Positions 1 through 8,824 of a stretch of DNA of 64,000 bases are shown here, one piece after another (position 1 is the stretch's first letter; each line of letters starts with the position of its first letter). The notes under the pieces were generated by a model that ran no database searches, was not told where the DNA came from, and saw nothing but the letters and a program-made list of their open reading frames with translations. The DNA is from Kordia sp. SMS9 (lineage in GTDB: Bacteria > Bacteroidota > Bacteroidia > Flavobacteriales > Flavobacteriaceae): contig NZ_CP031153.1 in NCBI RefSeq assembly GCF_003352465.1, forward strand, positions 3,806,001 through 3,870,000, written 5' to 3'. A program made the translations under genes and the position numbers.

Positions 1-1348
1 CGACCAACATTTTAGCATCTCCTGCTGTTTTTGGGTTTTTCAATGGAAATGGCTTCACACGATTTTTATAGGCAGATTCAAAAGTTCCTTCTACTAAAAC
101 AGCCAAATTTTGATTTCCTTTTCCTTGATAGGTTTCTGGTAAAGGTTCGTTTTCAATGATACTTAAAGAGATTTCTTTAGGAATTCCGATGAGTTTTGAT
201 TGTGGCGAACTTTTCAATAATACGGTTTTTTTTGGTCCGTTTTTCAATGTGTCGATCTGATTGGCAAACTCAAAACGCACTAAATTTGTATTGTTCGTTA
301 TTGGATGATTCAAATCGGTTTGTGCTAACGGATTGTAACGCCATTGTACAGGCAAATATTGTGCATTGCTACCTTCACCGAATTCCATTCCGATGGCAGC
401 ACATTGCATGTCGTTTACGAGTTTCGGATTGATGCGAATTCCGTATTCAAAAAACAAATCGGTCAATCCTAAATCGCGTGGAAATCCGAGTGTTTTTCCT
501 TTTTGACGAATGCTGTCCAGTTCCGCTTGTGCCGTTTCTACCAACCATACCGATTTTCCTCCTTGCATGGTGTATTGATCTAAAATGTATTTCTCTTCAT
601 CAGAAAATTTAGTCGTTGGTTTCGGAATGATGGCTAAGTCAAAACGATTCAGATTCTCCAAAGATTTTTCAGGATTTTCTGGAAATGCTTTCAGATCGAA
701 CGGCGCAATGCGATAGTATTCTCGTAAGCTTTTTATAAAACTAGCAATGTAGATATCGTCTAATTCGCCATTTCCTCTTAAAATAGCAATCGTTTGTTTT
801 TGAATGATGGTTAATTTGCTAAAAGCATCGGCAAATGCATATTCCAAATGTTGCACGGAACTTGCAATTTTTTCATCCTCAGAATTTGCCAGATTGTTTT
901 TGTACAACGGAATTTTCACCATTTTTTGATCGTAAATAGCAATTGCCCAAGGATACACGACTTCGCGCGACACTTTATTGGCTATTTCTTCCGTAATATA
1001 GCGCGGTTTCAAATCTTCCTTTTTCAAAAAGTCAATCGCGTCATCTTTGATCGGATCTACAAATTCGTATTCAATATTGTCATTATACGCTGCAAATTCT
1101 TCTAGTAATTGTTCGGTTTCTGAAGCCAATCGTTTGTATTCCGTTGGAATATCTCCTTTAAGAAAAATAGTAATAGAAACGGGCGAATTCACACTTTTTA
1201 CAGTGTTTTTCGCAGCTTCTGATAATGTGTAACGTTTATCTTTAGTTAAATCGAAACGTGCAAATACACTACTAGCAATCATATTCAAAAGGATCAATCC
1301 GACAAAAACGAATACAATCTTAACGGGAATAGGAATTTCTTTTTTCAA
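1..1348 (-). CDS. gldG: Gliding-motility ABC transporter auxiliary protein GldG (3'-truncated by window edge)
   Basis: The reading frame stays open to the left edge, so only the N-terminal ~449 residues are present. After a basic N-terminus there is one membrane segment (about residues 8-27, VKIVFVFVGLILLNMIASS), then the family hallmark ARFDLTKDKRYTLSEA and a large extracytoplasmic domain. In gliding Bacteroidota GldG acts with GldF and the ATPase GldA as an ABC transporter needed for gliding. The gene follows gldF by 2 bases, which supports an operon. No ATG lies upstream of the membrane segment; a TTG at 1346-1348 gives LKKEIPIPV and is my chosen start. The identity is firm, the exact start less so. 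Confidence 0.9.
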   Translation of the reverse strand, partial: MKKEIPIPVKIVFVFVGLILLNMIASSVFARFDLTKDKRYTLSEAAKNTVKSVNSPVSITIFLKGDIPTEYKRLASETEQLLEEFAAYNDNIEYEFVDPIKDDAIDFLKKEDLKPRYITEEIANKVSREVVYPWAIAIYDQKMVKIPLYKNNLANSEDEKIASSVQHLEYAFADAFSKLTIIQKQTIAILRGNGELDDIYIASFIKSLREYYRIAPFDLKAFPENPEKSLENLNRFDLAIIPKPTTKFSDEEKYILDQYTMQGGKSVWLVETAQAELDSIRQKGKTLGFPRDLGLTDLFFEYGIRINPKLVNDMQCAAIGMEFGEGSNAQYLPVQWRYNPLAQTDLNHPITNNTNLVRFEFANQIDTLKNGPKKTVLLKSSPQSKLIGIPKEISLSIIENEPLPETYQGKGNQNLAVLVEGTFESAYKNRVKPFPLKNPKTAGDAKMLV

Positions 1349-1350
1349 GC

Positions 1351-2076
1351 TTATCGTTTTTTGAGTTGAACTACAGTTAAGAATAAAAAGAAAATAGTGA
1401 CACTTACAAAGTAAATGACGTCTCTCGTATCAATCACGCCGCGTGCAATACTATCGAAATGCGCTTTCATGCCAAATTTTTCAATCGTAGGATTTAGGTC
1501 ACCGAACATATCTGCGGAAGCGATCCCTTCAAAACCAAAATACATGACAAAACAGATAAAAACCGACGCAATAAACGCTACAATTTGATTCTGCGAAAGC
1601 GTTGAGGTAAACACGCCAATACTGGTATAGGCTGCAATTAAGAATAACAAGCCAAAATAGGAGCCAAGTGTACTGCCAACATCTAAATTCCCGACAGGAT
1701 TTCCCAAACTCCAAACGGTGTACACGTATAATAATGTTGGAATGAGCGCAAGGAGAATCAACACGAATGCTCCAAAATACTTTCCTAAGACAATTTGCCA
1801 ACCAGAAATGGGTTTCGTCAACAATAATTCGAGCGTTCCTAAGCGTTTTTCTTCCGAGAAACTTCGCATGGTAATGGCAGGAATTAAAAAGATTAAAATC
1901 CAAGGTGCAAGTGTGAAAAAGGGCGTTAAATCGGCAAATCCGTAGTTGATGATGTTGAATTCACTTTTAAAAAACCATAAAAATAATCCGTTGAGAATTA
2001 AAAATAAGGCAATCACCAAGTATCCTATCGACGAGGAAAAAAACGAATTGATTTCTTTTCTAAGTATCGCTAACAT
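1351..2076 (-). CDS. gldF: Gliding-motility ABC transporter permease GldF
   Basis: This 241-residue protein has about six hydrophobic segments and the ABC-2 permease signature SEEKRLGTLELLLTKP near residues 73-88. It opens with MLAILRKEINSFFSSSIGYL, as GldF proteins do. Together with GldA (not in the window) and GldG it forms the membrane part of the gliding ABC transporter. It starts at the ATG directly abutting the stop of the upstream methyltransferase gene (zero gap) and ends 2 bases before gldG, so all three are probably co-transcribed. Confidence 0.93.
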   Translation of the reverse strand: MLAILRKEINSFFSSSIGYLVIALFLILNGLFLWFFKSEFNIINYGFADLTPFFTLAPWILIFLIPAITMRSFSEEKRLGTLELLLTKPISGWQIVLGKYFGAFVLILLALIPTLLYVYTVWSLGNPVGNLDVGSTLGSYFGLLFLIAAYTSIGVFTSTLSQNQIVAFIASVFICFVMYFGFEGIASADMFGDLNPTIEKFGMKAHFDSIARGVIDTRDVIYFVSVTIFFLFLTVVQLKKR

Positions 2077-2892
2077 TTAGTTCTTTTTTAATACAATTAT
2101 ATCTTGATATGATAAGGTGTTATCAGTTCTTCCAGACCATTCACCCGGAAAATAATTGGCAATCTCAAAGCCTTTTGCTTCAAATTGTGCAAACAGATAT
2201 TCTTTATCAAAAGCAACATTGGCTTCTTTCACTTTTTCGTCCATCAAGGCGTAGTTTTTACGATCGACTTTAAAGTTCATTTTGCTTGTTGTCATGTGCT
2301 CGCGAGACGTTTCATCTAAAATAAAAAAGGTTGCCAAACATATTTTTTCGCTGTCTAACACACGATTGATTTCGCCTAAATAGTGCAAAACATCTTCGGG
2401 CATCATATGTGTAAATACCGAAGTTAAGAAGGCAAAATCGAAACTTGACGCTTCATACGGAAATGTAAAATTCTTGGCTTCTTCGTCGGTATTTAGATTG
2501 TATAAATCATTCTTTAGCGGTGTATGTGTAAATTCAAAATTTGGATATTTATGCGTGATGTGTTCCGTACACCAATTGACACCTTGTGCCACGACATCAA
2601 AACCTTTGTAGCTTCCTTGTTCGTTTAAAAACGTCGTAAACGGAATTGCCATACGACCAATTCCTGAGCCAATATCTAAAATGCGACTGTTTGACTGAAT
2701 GTTTCCGTATTGCTTGAAATAGTCGAAAAACGTTTCCCCAATTTCTATATAATTTCCTGGACCTGTGTATACATATCCTTTTGGCGGTTCGAGTTCGTGA
2801 CGCTTTCTGAAAAGATCAATAGGCGCGTATACTACCTTTCTCAGCAATAGTCGTTGTTTGGGCGATAATTTGTAGTATAAAGATCTTAACAT
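2077..2892 (-). CDS. Class I SAM-dependent methyltransferase
   Basis: The 271-residue protein has the SAM-binding motif I, ILDIGSGIGR, at residues 71-80, followed by a Rossmann-type order: an acidic loop after GFDVV and the SSFDFAFLTSVFTHMMPEDV region typical of motif IV and the following helix. The N-terminal ~50 residues are basic and may bind membrane or substrate. The target of methylation cannot be read from the sequence. The gene abuts gldF without a gap, so it is probably transcribed with the gliding genes, though no functional link is implied. Confidence 0.8.
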   Translation of the reverse strand: MLRSLYYKLSPKQRLLLRKVVYAPIDLFRKRHELEPPKGYVYTGPGNYIEIGETFFDYFKQYGNIQSNSRILDIGSGIGRMAIPFTTFLNEQGSYKGFDVVAQGVNWCTEHITHKYPNFEFTHTPLKNDLYNLNTDEEAKNFTFPYEASSFDFAFLTSVFTHMMPEDVLHYLGEINRVLDSEKICLATFFILDETSREHMTTSKMNFKVDRKNYALMDEKVKEANVAFDKEYLFAQFEAKGFEIANYFPGEWSGRTDNTLSYQDIIVLKKN

Positions 2893-2956
2893 ATAGTGTT
2901 GTTTGCTCTTTGAAAAGCTATGCTTGTGTAACGTTTGGTTATGGTTTCTAGTATTT

Positions 2957-3256
2957 TTAGGAGGATAAACTCACGAGTTTGTCCACACTCCACGCATACG
3001 GTTTGTCGTTAAACATGGCTTTGGTTTGTTTCCACACGTTTTTAAATAGTTCTGAATTTCGGTACGCTTCTAAATCGTCCACATGTTTCCAATGACTGTA
3101 CGTAAAGAAGATTTCGGGATTGTTTTGATCTTGATACAGCTCTAAAAACTCACAACCTTCACGGTCTTTGATCGATTGTTTCTTTTCGTCAAACATCGCC
3201 AAAAAATCAGGAATGTATTGTTCGTGAAAACTCATCTTTACTATGCGTACAAACAT
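2957..3256 (-). CDS. Antibiotic biosynthesis monooxygenase (ABM) domain protein
   Basis: A 99-residue single-domain protein of ferredoxin-like ABM type. It begins with a beta strand (MFVRIVKMSFH), has the central CEFLELYQDQNNPEIFFTYSHW strand-turn-strand, and ends with the KNVWKQTKAMF helix. Family members include heme-degrading and quinol monooxygenases, and small proteins of unknown activity; the substrate is not predictable here. It lies 1 base downstream of the SAM hydrolase-like gene, suggesting coupling. Confidence 0.75.
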   Translation of the reverse strand: MFVRIVKMSFHEQYIPDFLAMFDEKKQSIKDREGCEFLELYQDQNNPEIFFTYSHWKHVDDLEAYRNSELFKNVWKQTKAMFNDKPYAWSVDKLVSLSS

Positions 3257-3257
3257 A

Positions 3258-4091
3258 TTATGAACTAAAATTAATTGTTATGGTATCTCTAAATCGCAAG
3301 CCGAAAAGGGTAGAAGCACTTCCAACCGTTAACGGATTGCTTTTGTAAATGGCCAATTCTATAAAATTTGCCGAATTGAACAAGGCTAACCTTTTCCCAT
3401 CTTCTTCACGTTTGTGTTTTTCGAGCTTAAAATTAATGGCATCACTATAACACTCATGAATAGTTTTAAACTTATAATTTCGTGCGGAAATTTCAAAATT
3501 TCTTCCTTTTCCAACATCTTTAAAAAGCTTTCGCGAAATATTAGACACAACATTTCCGTAATTATCAATATAAATTACATTGCCAATAATCTGCGTTTCA
3601 TCAGTATTTACGACAGGTTTAATACCTGTTAAGTGTTTAATTTCTTGAATGGTTTTTCCAATCACTTCCAAAGTTCCGCCGCGTGCAATATGGCAAGCAA
3701 CTTGCACAAAAACATCTAAAACGGGGAAATTTGACTCAATGCGATCGTGAATATTTATTTCTACAATCTTTTCAGGAACAATCTCTGCGGCAATCAAACT
3801 CATGATTCCGTTATCGGCACACACAAAAAAATGACCGTCTAATTTGAGGGCAATATGCTTATTTTCTGGATTCAACTCAGAGTCAATTCCGATAATATGA
3901 ATACTGCCTTGTGGAAAACTTTTAAACGCATTTTGAATAATGTATGCCGCTTCTGTAATGCTAAATGGATTGATACTGTGTGAGATATCAACAATGCGAA
4001 CGTCAGGTAATTCACTATAAATAGCTCCTTTAACTGCGCCCACAAAATGGTCTTTCTCCCCAAAATCAGTTGTCAATGTAATGATTGCCAT
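3258..4091 (-). CDS. S-adenosyl-L-methionine hydrolase (DUF62 / SAM hydroxide adenosyltransferase family)
   Basis: The 277-residue protein opens with ITLTTDFGEKDHFVGAVKG, the conserved N-terminus of the DUF62 family, and has FVCADNGIMSL near residues 89-99, matching the family's DNG motif. Characterised members use water (hydroxide) to cleave SAM to adenosine and L-methionine; relatives are chlorinases and fluorinases. The C-terminal beta-barrel domain (about residues 165-277) includes YIDNYGNVVSNIS, also conserved. The gene is divergent from phoH with a 108-bp gap. Confidence 0.85.
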   Translation of the reverse strand: MAIITLTTDFGEKDHFVGAVKGAIYSELPDVRIVDISHSINPFSITEAAYIIQNAFKSFPQGSIHIIGIDSELNPENKHIALKLDGHFFVCADNGIMSLIAAEIVPEKIVEINIHDRIESNFPVLDVFVQVACHIARGGTLEVIGKTIQEIKHLTGIKPVVNTDETQIIGNVIYIDNYGNVVSNISRKLFKDVGKGRNFEISARNYKFKTIHECYSDAINFKLEKHKREEDGKRLALFNSANFIELAIYKSNPLTVGSASTLFGLRFRDTITINFSS

Positions 4092-4199
4092 TGGCGAATT
4101 GTTGATATTTTTTTAAGTTTAATCTATTAAAAAATGGTAAGTTTGCTTTGCAAATCTAAAAAAACAAAACGGAAATCTAATCTTTAATACGAGTCGCTT

Positions 4200-5153
4200 T
4201 TGAACGAAATTATTTTTGAACTTTCTGAGATCAGTCCAAGAGAGTTTTTTGGTCAACAAAATACCAATATAGAATTGCTTAAAAAATACTTCCCAAAACT
4301 CAAAATTGTCGCTAGAGGAAACAAAATAAAAGCCTATGGTGATGAAGCGTTGTTGGAAGAATTTGACAAGCGTTTGACAATGCTGATGGAGCATTTTGCG
4401 AAATACAATAAAATAGACGAAAACGTCATTGAACGTGTATTGACGAGCGAAAGTGCAAAAGATTATGATACGTCTGATGCAAGCGGACAAGTATTGCTTC
4501 ACGGAACTAATGGAAAACTTATCAAAGCGATTACTGCCAATCAACGCAAGTTGGTTGATAAGATGAGTAAAAATGATATGGTGTTTGCTATTGGTCCTGC
4601 GGGAACAGGAAAAACCTATACAGGTGTTGCATTAGCCGTAAGAGCTTTGAAAAACAAAGAAGTACGACGCATCATTTTAACACGTCCTGCCGTAGAAGCG
4701 GGCGAAAGTCTAGGGTTCTTACCAGGTGATTTAAAAGAAAAGCTCGATCCGTATATGCAACCGTTGTATGATGCGTTGCGCGATATGATTCCGCCAGAAA
4801 AATTAGCGAAATACATTGAAGATGGAACCATTCAAATTGCACCCATGGCGTTTATGCGTGGGCGAACGTTAGACAATGCTTTTGTCATTTTGGATGAAGC
4901 ACAAAACACCACACATGCGCAAATGAAGATGTTTTTGACGCGTATGGGAAAAAATGCAAAATTCATGCTGACTGGCGATCCAGGACAAATTGATTTGCCA
5001 AGACGCGTTATTTCTGGACTGAAAGAAGCGTTGTTAGTATTGAAAGATATCAAAGGAATTGGCATGATTTATTTAGACGATAAAGACGTTGTTCGTCACC
5101 GATTGGTGAAGAAAGTCATTGAAGCGTACAGAGGCATTGAGCATCAGAACTAA
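4200..5153 (+). CDS. phoH: PhoH family ATPase
   Basis: This 317-residue protein matches PhoH closely. It has an N-terminal KH-like region (residues 20-65), Walker A GPAGTGKT at 132-139, the signature TRPAVEAGESLGFLPGD at 161-177 and Walker B FVILDEAQN at 228-236, followed by a sensor-like LTGDPGQIDLP. PhoH proteins are P-loop NTPases related to helicase cores and linked to RNA metabolism and phosphate stress in some bacteria. The start is a TTG at 4200; no in-frame ATG occurs before the conserved ISPREFFGQQN segment. Confidence 0.93.
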   Translation: MNEIIFELSEISPREFFGQQNTNIELLKKYFPKLKIVARGNKIKAYGDEALLEEFDKRLTMLMEHFAKYNKIDENVIERVLTSESAKDYDTSDASGQVLLHGTNGKLIKAITANQRKLVDKMSKNDMVFAIGPAGTGKTYTGVALAVRALKNKEVRRIILTRPAVEAGESLGFLPGDLKEKLDPYMQPLYDALRDMIPPEKLAKYIEDGTIQIAPMAFMRGRTLDNAFVILDEAQNTTHAQMKMFLTRMGKNAKFMLTGDPGQIDLPRRVISGLKEALLVLKDIKGIGMIYLDDKDVVRHRLVKKVIEAYRGIEHQN

Positions 5154-5200
5154 GAAATTATAAATGTTGAATGTTAAATTTTAAATGTAAAAGTATCAAT

Positions 5201-5275
5201 CGTCACTTCGAGTGAAACTCTGAAAGAATTTAGTATTTCGACTGCGCTCAATAGAGCTGTCGAGAAGTATTTTGA
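5201..5275. repeat. Dispersed intergenic repeat, family A (copy 1)
   Basis: The stretch contains CGTCACTTCGAGTGAAA at its left end and TCGACTGCGCTCAATAGAGC then TGTCGAGAAGTA at its right end. A nearly identical copy lies in reverse orientation at 9471-9545 and a shortened one at 34771-34817. The ends are loosely palindromic (GCGCTCAATAGAGC) and could fold. The copies lie between genes and code for nothing, which fits a REP-like element. Confidence 0.75.
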
Positions 5276-5351
5276 AACTAAAATGATAATTTATTTTTGC
5301 CAAAACGCAAAAGCCAAAAGCGAAGCGACCAAACACCCAACAACCCAAAAA

Positions 5352-6308
5352 ATGAGCAACACAATTACGGCTACGAATTTTAATTTTCCAAATCAAACGG
5401 CGAAGTATACCGGGAAAGTACGTGAAGTTTATACCATTAATGATGATTTGTTAGTCATGATCGCTACCGATCGTTTGTCTGCTTTTGATGTGGTCATGCC
5501 GAAAGGAATTCCGTTCAAAGGACAGATTCTGAATCAGATAGCAACCAAAATGATGAAAGCTACGGAACATTTGGTGCCCAATTGGTTGATTGCCACCCCA
5601 GATCCGAATGTTGCGATTGGTCACAATTGTGAACCTTTTAAAGTAGAAATGGTGATTCGAGGATATTTGTCAGGACACGCTGCGCGCGAATACAAAGCAG
5701 GAAAGCGCATGTTGTGCGGTGTTCCAATGCCAGAAGGAATGATTGAAAATGATAAATTTCCTTCACCAATCATTACACCTGCAACAAAAGCAGAAATGGG
5801 CGAACATGACGAAGATATTTCTCGTGAGGATATTTTAGCAAAAGGCATTGTTTCTGAAGAAGATTATATTCAATTAGAAAAATATACACGCTTACTGTTT
5901 GAAGAAGGCACAAAAATAGCCAAAGAACGCGGTTTGATCTTAGTAGATACCAAATATGAATTTGGAAAGACAAAAGATGGTAAAATAGTATTGATTGACG
6001 AAATTCACACACCAGATTCTTCACGTTATTTCTATGCAGATACCTACGAAGATTTACAAGCAAAACAAGAACCACAAAAACAATTATCCAAAGAATTTGT
6101 CCGCCAATGGTTGATTGGCAACGGTTTTCAAGGGAAAGAAGGACAAGAAGTTCCTTTTATGAGCGATGAATACATTACAACCGTTTCCGATCGGTATATT
6201 GAATTATATGAAAACATTACAGGCGACACGTTTGAAAAAGCAGATGTTTCCAATATTCTGAGTAGAATAGAGGAGAATGTGGTTTCTTTTTTAGGTCATA
6301 GGTCATAG
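5352..6308 (+). CDS. purC: Phosphoribosylaminoimidazole-succinocarboxamide synthase (SAICAR synthetase)
   Basis: PurC joins CAIR and aspartate with ATP to make SAICAR in de novo purine synthesis. The protein has KYTGKVREVYTI (nucleotide-binding loop, near residues 18-29), SAFDVVMPKGIPFKGQILNQ, the RGYLSGHAA motif and IDEIHTPDSSRYF. The chosen start is the ATG of MSNTITATNF, giving 318 residues, as in Bacteroidota orthologues. An upstream in-frame ATG at 5283 would add 23 residues with no family similarity. It stands alone between repeat-rich spacers. Confidence 0.95.
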   Translation: MSNTITATNFNFPNQTAKYTGKVREVYTINDDLLVMIATDRLSAFDVVMPKGIPFKGQILNQIATKMMKATEHLVPNWLIATPDPNVAIGHNCEPFKVEMVIRGYLSGHAAREYKAGKRMLCGVPMPEGMIENDKFPSPIITPATKAEMGEHDEDISREDILAKGIVSEEDYIQLEKYTRLLFEEGTKIAKERGLILVDTKYEFGKTKDGKIVLIDEIHTPDSSRYFYADTYEDLQAKQEPQKQLSKEFVRQWLIGNGFQGKEGQEVPFMSDEYITTVSDRYIELYENITGDTFEKADVSNILSRIEENVVSFLGHRS

Positions 6309-6319
6309 GTTTTAAGTTT

Positions 6320-6735
6320 TTTGAAACGTCTTTGCGAGACACAGTCGTGGCAATCTGTGACTTCAAATAACGAGAACGTACTATGATAAACAGATTACCA
6401 CGTCACTTGCGTTCCTCGTAATGACGCTTCATACATGATTTTCAAATCAACAAATCGACAGAAAAACAAATTGTCAAATAAACAAATAAGAAGTTTACAT
6501 TTCAAAAAGCTATCAGTATTGAGAACAGCTTTGAAACGTCTTTGCGAGACACAGTCGTGGCAATCTGTGACTTCAAATAACGAGAACGTACTATGATAAA
6601 CAGATTACCACGTCACTTGCGTTCCTCGTAATGACGCTTCATACATGATTTTCAAATCAACAAATCGACAGAAAAACAAATTGTCAAATAAACAAATAAG
6701 AAGTTTACATTTCAAAAAGCTATCAGTATTGAGAA
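6320..6735. repeat. 206-bp tandem duplication of an intergenic repeat
   Basis: 6320-6525 is repeated at 6530-6735 with no difference that I could find by reading, separated by 4 bases (period 210). Each copy begins TTGAAACGTCTTTGCGAGAC and contains an imperfect inverted repeat (GGCAATCTG ... CAGATTACC) of the family-B element also seen at 36661-36755. There is no ORF. Near-perfect identity suggests a recent duplication. Together with flanking low-complexity DNA this fills the 6309-6938 spacer between purC and the small RiPP-like gene. Confidence 0.93.
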
Positions 6736-6810
6736 GTTTCAAATGTCAACCATCGAAAAGGAAATATAAAATGTAAAACGCTAAATGTAAAATGAAAAAG
6801 TATTTTTGCT

Positions 6811-6853
6811 AACAACAAACAACAAACAACAAACAACAAACAACAAACAACAC
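6811..6853. repeat. Heptanucleotide microsatellite (AACAAAC)n
   Basis: About six uninterrupted copies of a 7-base unit (AACAAAC) run between the tandem duplication and the promoter of the small peptide gene at 6939. Seven-base units are prone to slippage. It lies about 50 bp upstream of the predicted -7 element, so copy number changes could alter upstream DNA but not a reading frame. Confidence 0.85.
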
Positions 6854-6880
6854 ACTGATTCAAAATAAATTAGAAATTAT

Positions 6881-6911
6881 TTTTTAACGACATTTATAAT
6901 GGTTATCTTTT
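6881..6911 (+). promoter_or_regulatory. Putative Bacteroidota promoter of the peptide gene at 6939
   Basis: TATCTTTT (6904-6911) resembles the -7 element TAnnTTTG, with a T-rich -33 region (6881-6884) 19 bases upstream. The surrounding ATAATGGTTATCTTT is nearly repeated (14 of 15 bases) upstream of the other LNKK-leader gene at 11494, supporting a shared promoter. Confidence 0.45.
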
Positions 6912-6938
6912 TGGAATTATTAATGTAAACCATAAAAA

Positions 6939-7091
6939 ATGAAAAAGAAAAATTTAAAATCTTTGACTTTAAACAAAAAAACAATCTTACAATTTAGTGT
7001 ACTTGGCGGGAAAAATAGTCCTGATCCAGTAGCGCACTCTACAGTGCAAGGATGCCAAGGAACGGCAACAAGATATCCGTGTTCTAATTAA
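6939..7091 (+). CDS. Lanthipeptide-like (RiPP) precursor peptide, orphan
   Basis: This 50-residue ORF is too short for usual gene-calling cutoffs. Its leader MKKKNLKSLTLNKKTILQF fits the LxLNKKxIxxL pattern of Bacteroidota class I lanthipeptide-type leaders and ends in a double glycine at residues 23-24 (SVLGG). The 26-residue remainder has two Cys (39, 48) and several Ser/Thr, the residues used in thioether rings. A strong terminator follows 24 bp downstream. No LanB/LanC enzyme lies nearby, so the modification and product are unknown. The leader match makes me fairly sure it is a gene. Confidence 0.75.
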   Translation: MKKKNLKSLTLNKKTILQFSVLGGKNSPDPVAHSTVQGCQGTATRYPCSN

Positions 7092-7114
7092 ATTTAGAAA
7101 CAAATAGAAAAAGA

Positions 7115-7152
7115 AAAACGCCAGCGTATTAATTTGTATGCTGGCGTTTTTT
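7115..7152. terminator. Bidirectional intrinsic terminator
   Basis: An 11-bp perfect stem, AAAACGCCAGC / GCTGGCGTTTT, encloses a 14-base loop and is flanked by A and T runs on both sides. It lies between converging genes (peptide gene ending 7091, minus-strand gene ending 7171) and can serve both. Confidence 0.9.
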
Positions 7153-7170
7153 GATGTTTTGTATGAATTA

Positions 7171-8331
7171 TTATCTGTAAAATAATGTCACAAAACCGTG
7201 GACAATATCAAGTTTGAATGTGTTTTTTCGGGTTTCTTCATCATCTTTCCCACGGGTGAACATTTTTGACTTTTTCCCATCGCGACTAGGCTGTACGATG
7301 ATTTTTGTACCGCCATCGTTTAACACGGCATTATTTCCATACGCTTCCATATAATATTTTTGATCTTTATCAGCATACATTTTAATGTCTGAATATTCAC
7401 AAAGCATATTGATAGTTTCAAAATTAGCAGCCAAATTGTAAAAGAAAAACTTGCTCTTAAAATCCCGAAACGCTACGTTTTTCTTGACCTCGCCAATGTC
7501 AATTTTTGAGAATTCTGTTTCTAAAGAAGCATTTTCAAGTTCACCTATGAGACTATTAGTAACATTTTTACATATAAATTGTCCACCAGAAATCTTTTTA
7601 ATTTTGATTGTCCCATTCATAAAACTGAACATATTTTTATCATTGCTCAAAGTCGCCGCTTCCAAGATACTTTCTTTAAATGAACCACGAATTGAATTTG
7701 TAAAAGTTCCATCAAATATAATATTGGCATTATCCGCCATCATATCAATCATCATATACGTTGGTACATAAATCACATAAGAAGAACGAATGTTTTGAAT
7801 ATCTTTATGGGTGCTGCTTTCCAAGTCTTTCAGTGCCACTTTTTCGTTCTCAAACACCACAAAACCATCTAAATCTTGAATTCCATTATTGGTGGCTTCA
7901 ATTTCTTTATTGATCATCGCTACGGACTTGTATTTATTAGGTTCACTATTGCTTTCAAAGAAATTTTCAACACGAATTTCACCCGATTTTATAGTATAAG
8001 AACGTCTCCCGATAGTCGTCGGAGAAGAATTTTGTATGAGCAAGTAATTCATATCGCCCATAGAAGCTTCTTCACGAGTTGACACAATAATTTCATTTGA
8101 AATTTTTTTGACTTCCGCTTCGCTGTAGTTCTTAAAATCAATTGTAAAATCTACTTTCACTTGGTCTTTATTCCATATTTTAAACGTTACGTCAATATTG
8201 CGTGTTTCAAACCGCAATTGGGTTGTTTTATCGACCGAAAAAGTTTTTTGAAACTTTTTTTGTGTCTGTGCCATCAGTCCCAACGAGCTGATAAACAATA
8301 GGATTACAGTATTATATATTTTGTTGTTCAT
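7171..8331 (-). CDS. Secreted protein of an ECF sigma operon (DUF4097-like)
   Basis: The 386-residue protein has a signal peptide (MNNKIYNTVILLFISSLGLMAQ, cleavage near residue 22). The mature part is rich in short beta-type repeats, beginning FSVDKTTQLRFETRNIDVTFKIWNKDQVKVDF, the style of DUF4097/adhesin-like beta-helix proteins that accompany sigma/anti-sigma pairs in Bacteroidota. It overlaps the anti-sigma-like gene by 20 bp, so it is the third gene of that operon. Its role may be to respond to or define the envelope stress sensed by the sigma system; this is inference. Confidence 0.65.
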   Translation of the reverse strand: MNNKIYNTVILLFISSLGLMAQTQKKFQKTFSVDKTTQLRFETRNIDVTFKIWNKDQVKVDFTIDFKNYSEAEVKKISNEIIVSTREEASMGDMNYLLIQNSSPTTIGRRSYTIKSGEIRVENFFESNSEPNKYKSVAMINKEIEATNNGIQDLDGFVVFENEKVALKDLESSTHKDIQNIRSSYVIYVPTYMMIDMMADNANIIFDGTFTNSIRGSFKESILEAATLSNDKNMFSFMNGTIKIKKISGGQFICKNVTNSLIGELENASLETEFSKIDIGEVKKNVAFRDFKSKFFFYNLAANFETINMLCEYSDIKMYADKDQKYYMEAYGNNAVLNDGGTKIIVQPSRDGKKSKMFTRGKDDEETRKNTFKLDIVHGFVTLFYR

Positions 8332-8824
8332 TTTTTAATCGTTTTAAATGTTGTTGAATTTCCTGCAAAAGTGTCAAGCGCATTTGCAAGTTCTGAATCA
8401 TTTTTTCCAACGTAGTCAAGCTATTTTTTTGTACTAAAAACACTTTTTTCAATTCTTGATAAGACGCGTCTAAATTTTGCAAGCGTTCTTCGTACTTTTT
8501 AATCAAATAACCATCATTTGCGGTGAGTTGAAACGTTTTCCATTCCGAAGCAATATCTTGTAAATATTGATCTTCAATCGCTTTCATTTCCGCAAATAAA
8601 AGAGATTCTTCTTCTCCATAATTTGCATATATAAAAGCGCCAATTCCCAAAAGCAATACACATGCTGCAGCAATGGCACGCCAATAATACATTGGATTTT
8701 TTTGAGTGGAATTCGTTTCAAAATTTGCTAATTTATCTAGAAATTCAGCGCGATGTCCTTTCGGTAACGTTGGCGTTTCCATAGGCGCATCGTTTTCGTT
8801 TAAGATGTCTTTAATATTGTTCAT
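8312..8824 (-). CDS. Single-pass membrane protein, probable anti-sigma factor
   Basis: The 170-residue protein has a cytoplasmic N-terminus (1-46), one membrane helix (about 47-68, WRAIAAACVLLLGIGAFIYAN) and a periplasmic coiled-coil-like tail (80-170) rich in Leu, Gln and Lys. It overlaps the upstream ECF sigma gene by 4 bp (ATGA-type coupling), the usual arrangement for membrane anti-sigma factors that hold the sigma factor at the membrane. No zinc-binding HxxxCxxC motif is present, so the assignment rests on context and topology. Confidence 0.65.
   Translation of the reverse strand: MNNIKDILNENDAPMETPTLPKGHRAEFLDKLANFETNSTQKNPMYYWRAIAAACVLLLGIGAFIYANYGEEESLLFAEMKAIEDQYLQDIASEWKTFQLTANDGYLIKKYEERLQNLDASYQELKKVFLVQKNSLTTLEKMIQNLQMRLTLLQEIQQHLKRLKNEQQNI

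Noticed and set aside
5283..5351. Upstream in-frame ATG of purC adding 23 residues
   Set aside because: The extra residues have no purC similarity and run through repeat-like spacer; the ATG at 5352 gives the family's usual length.
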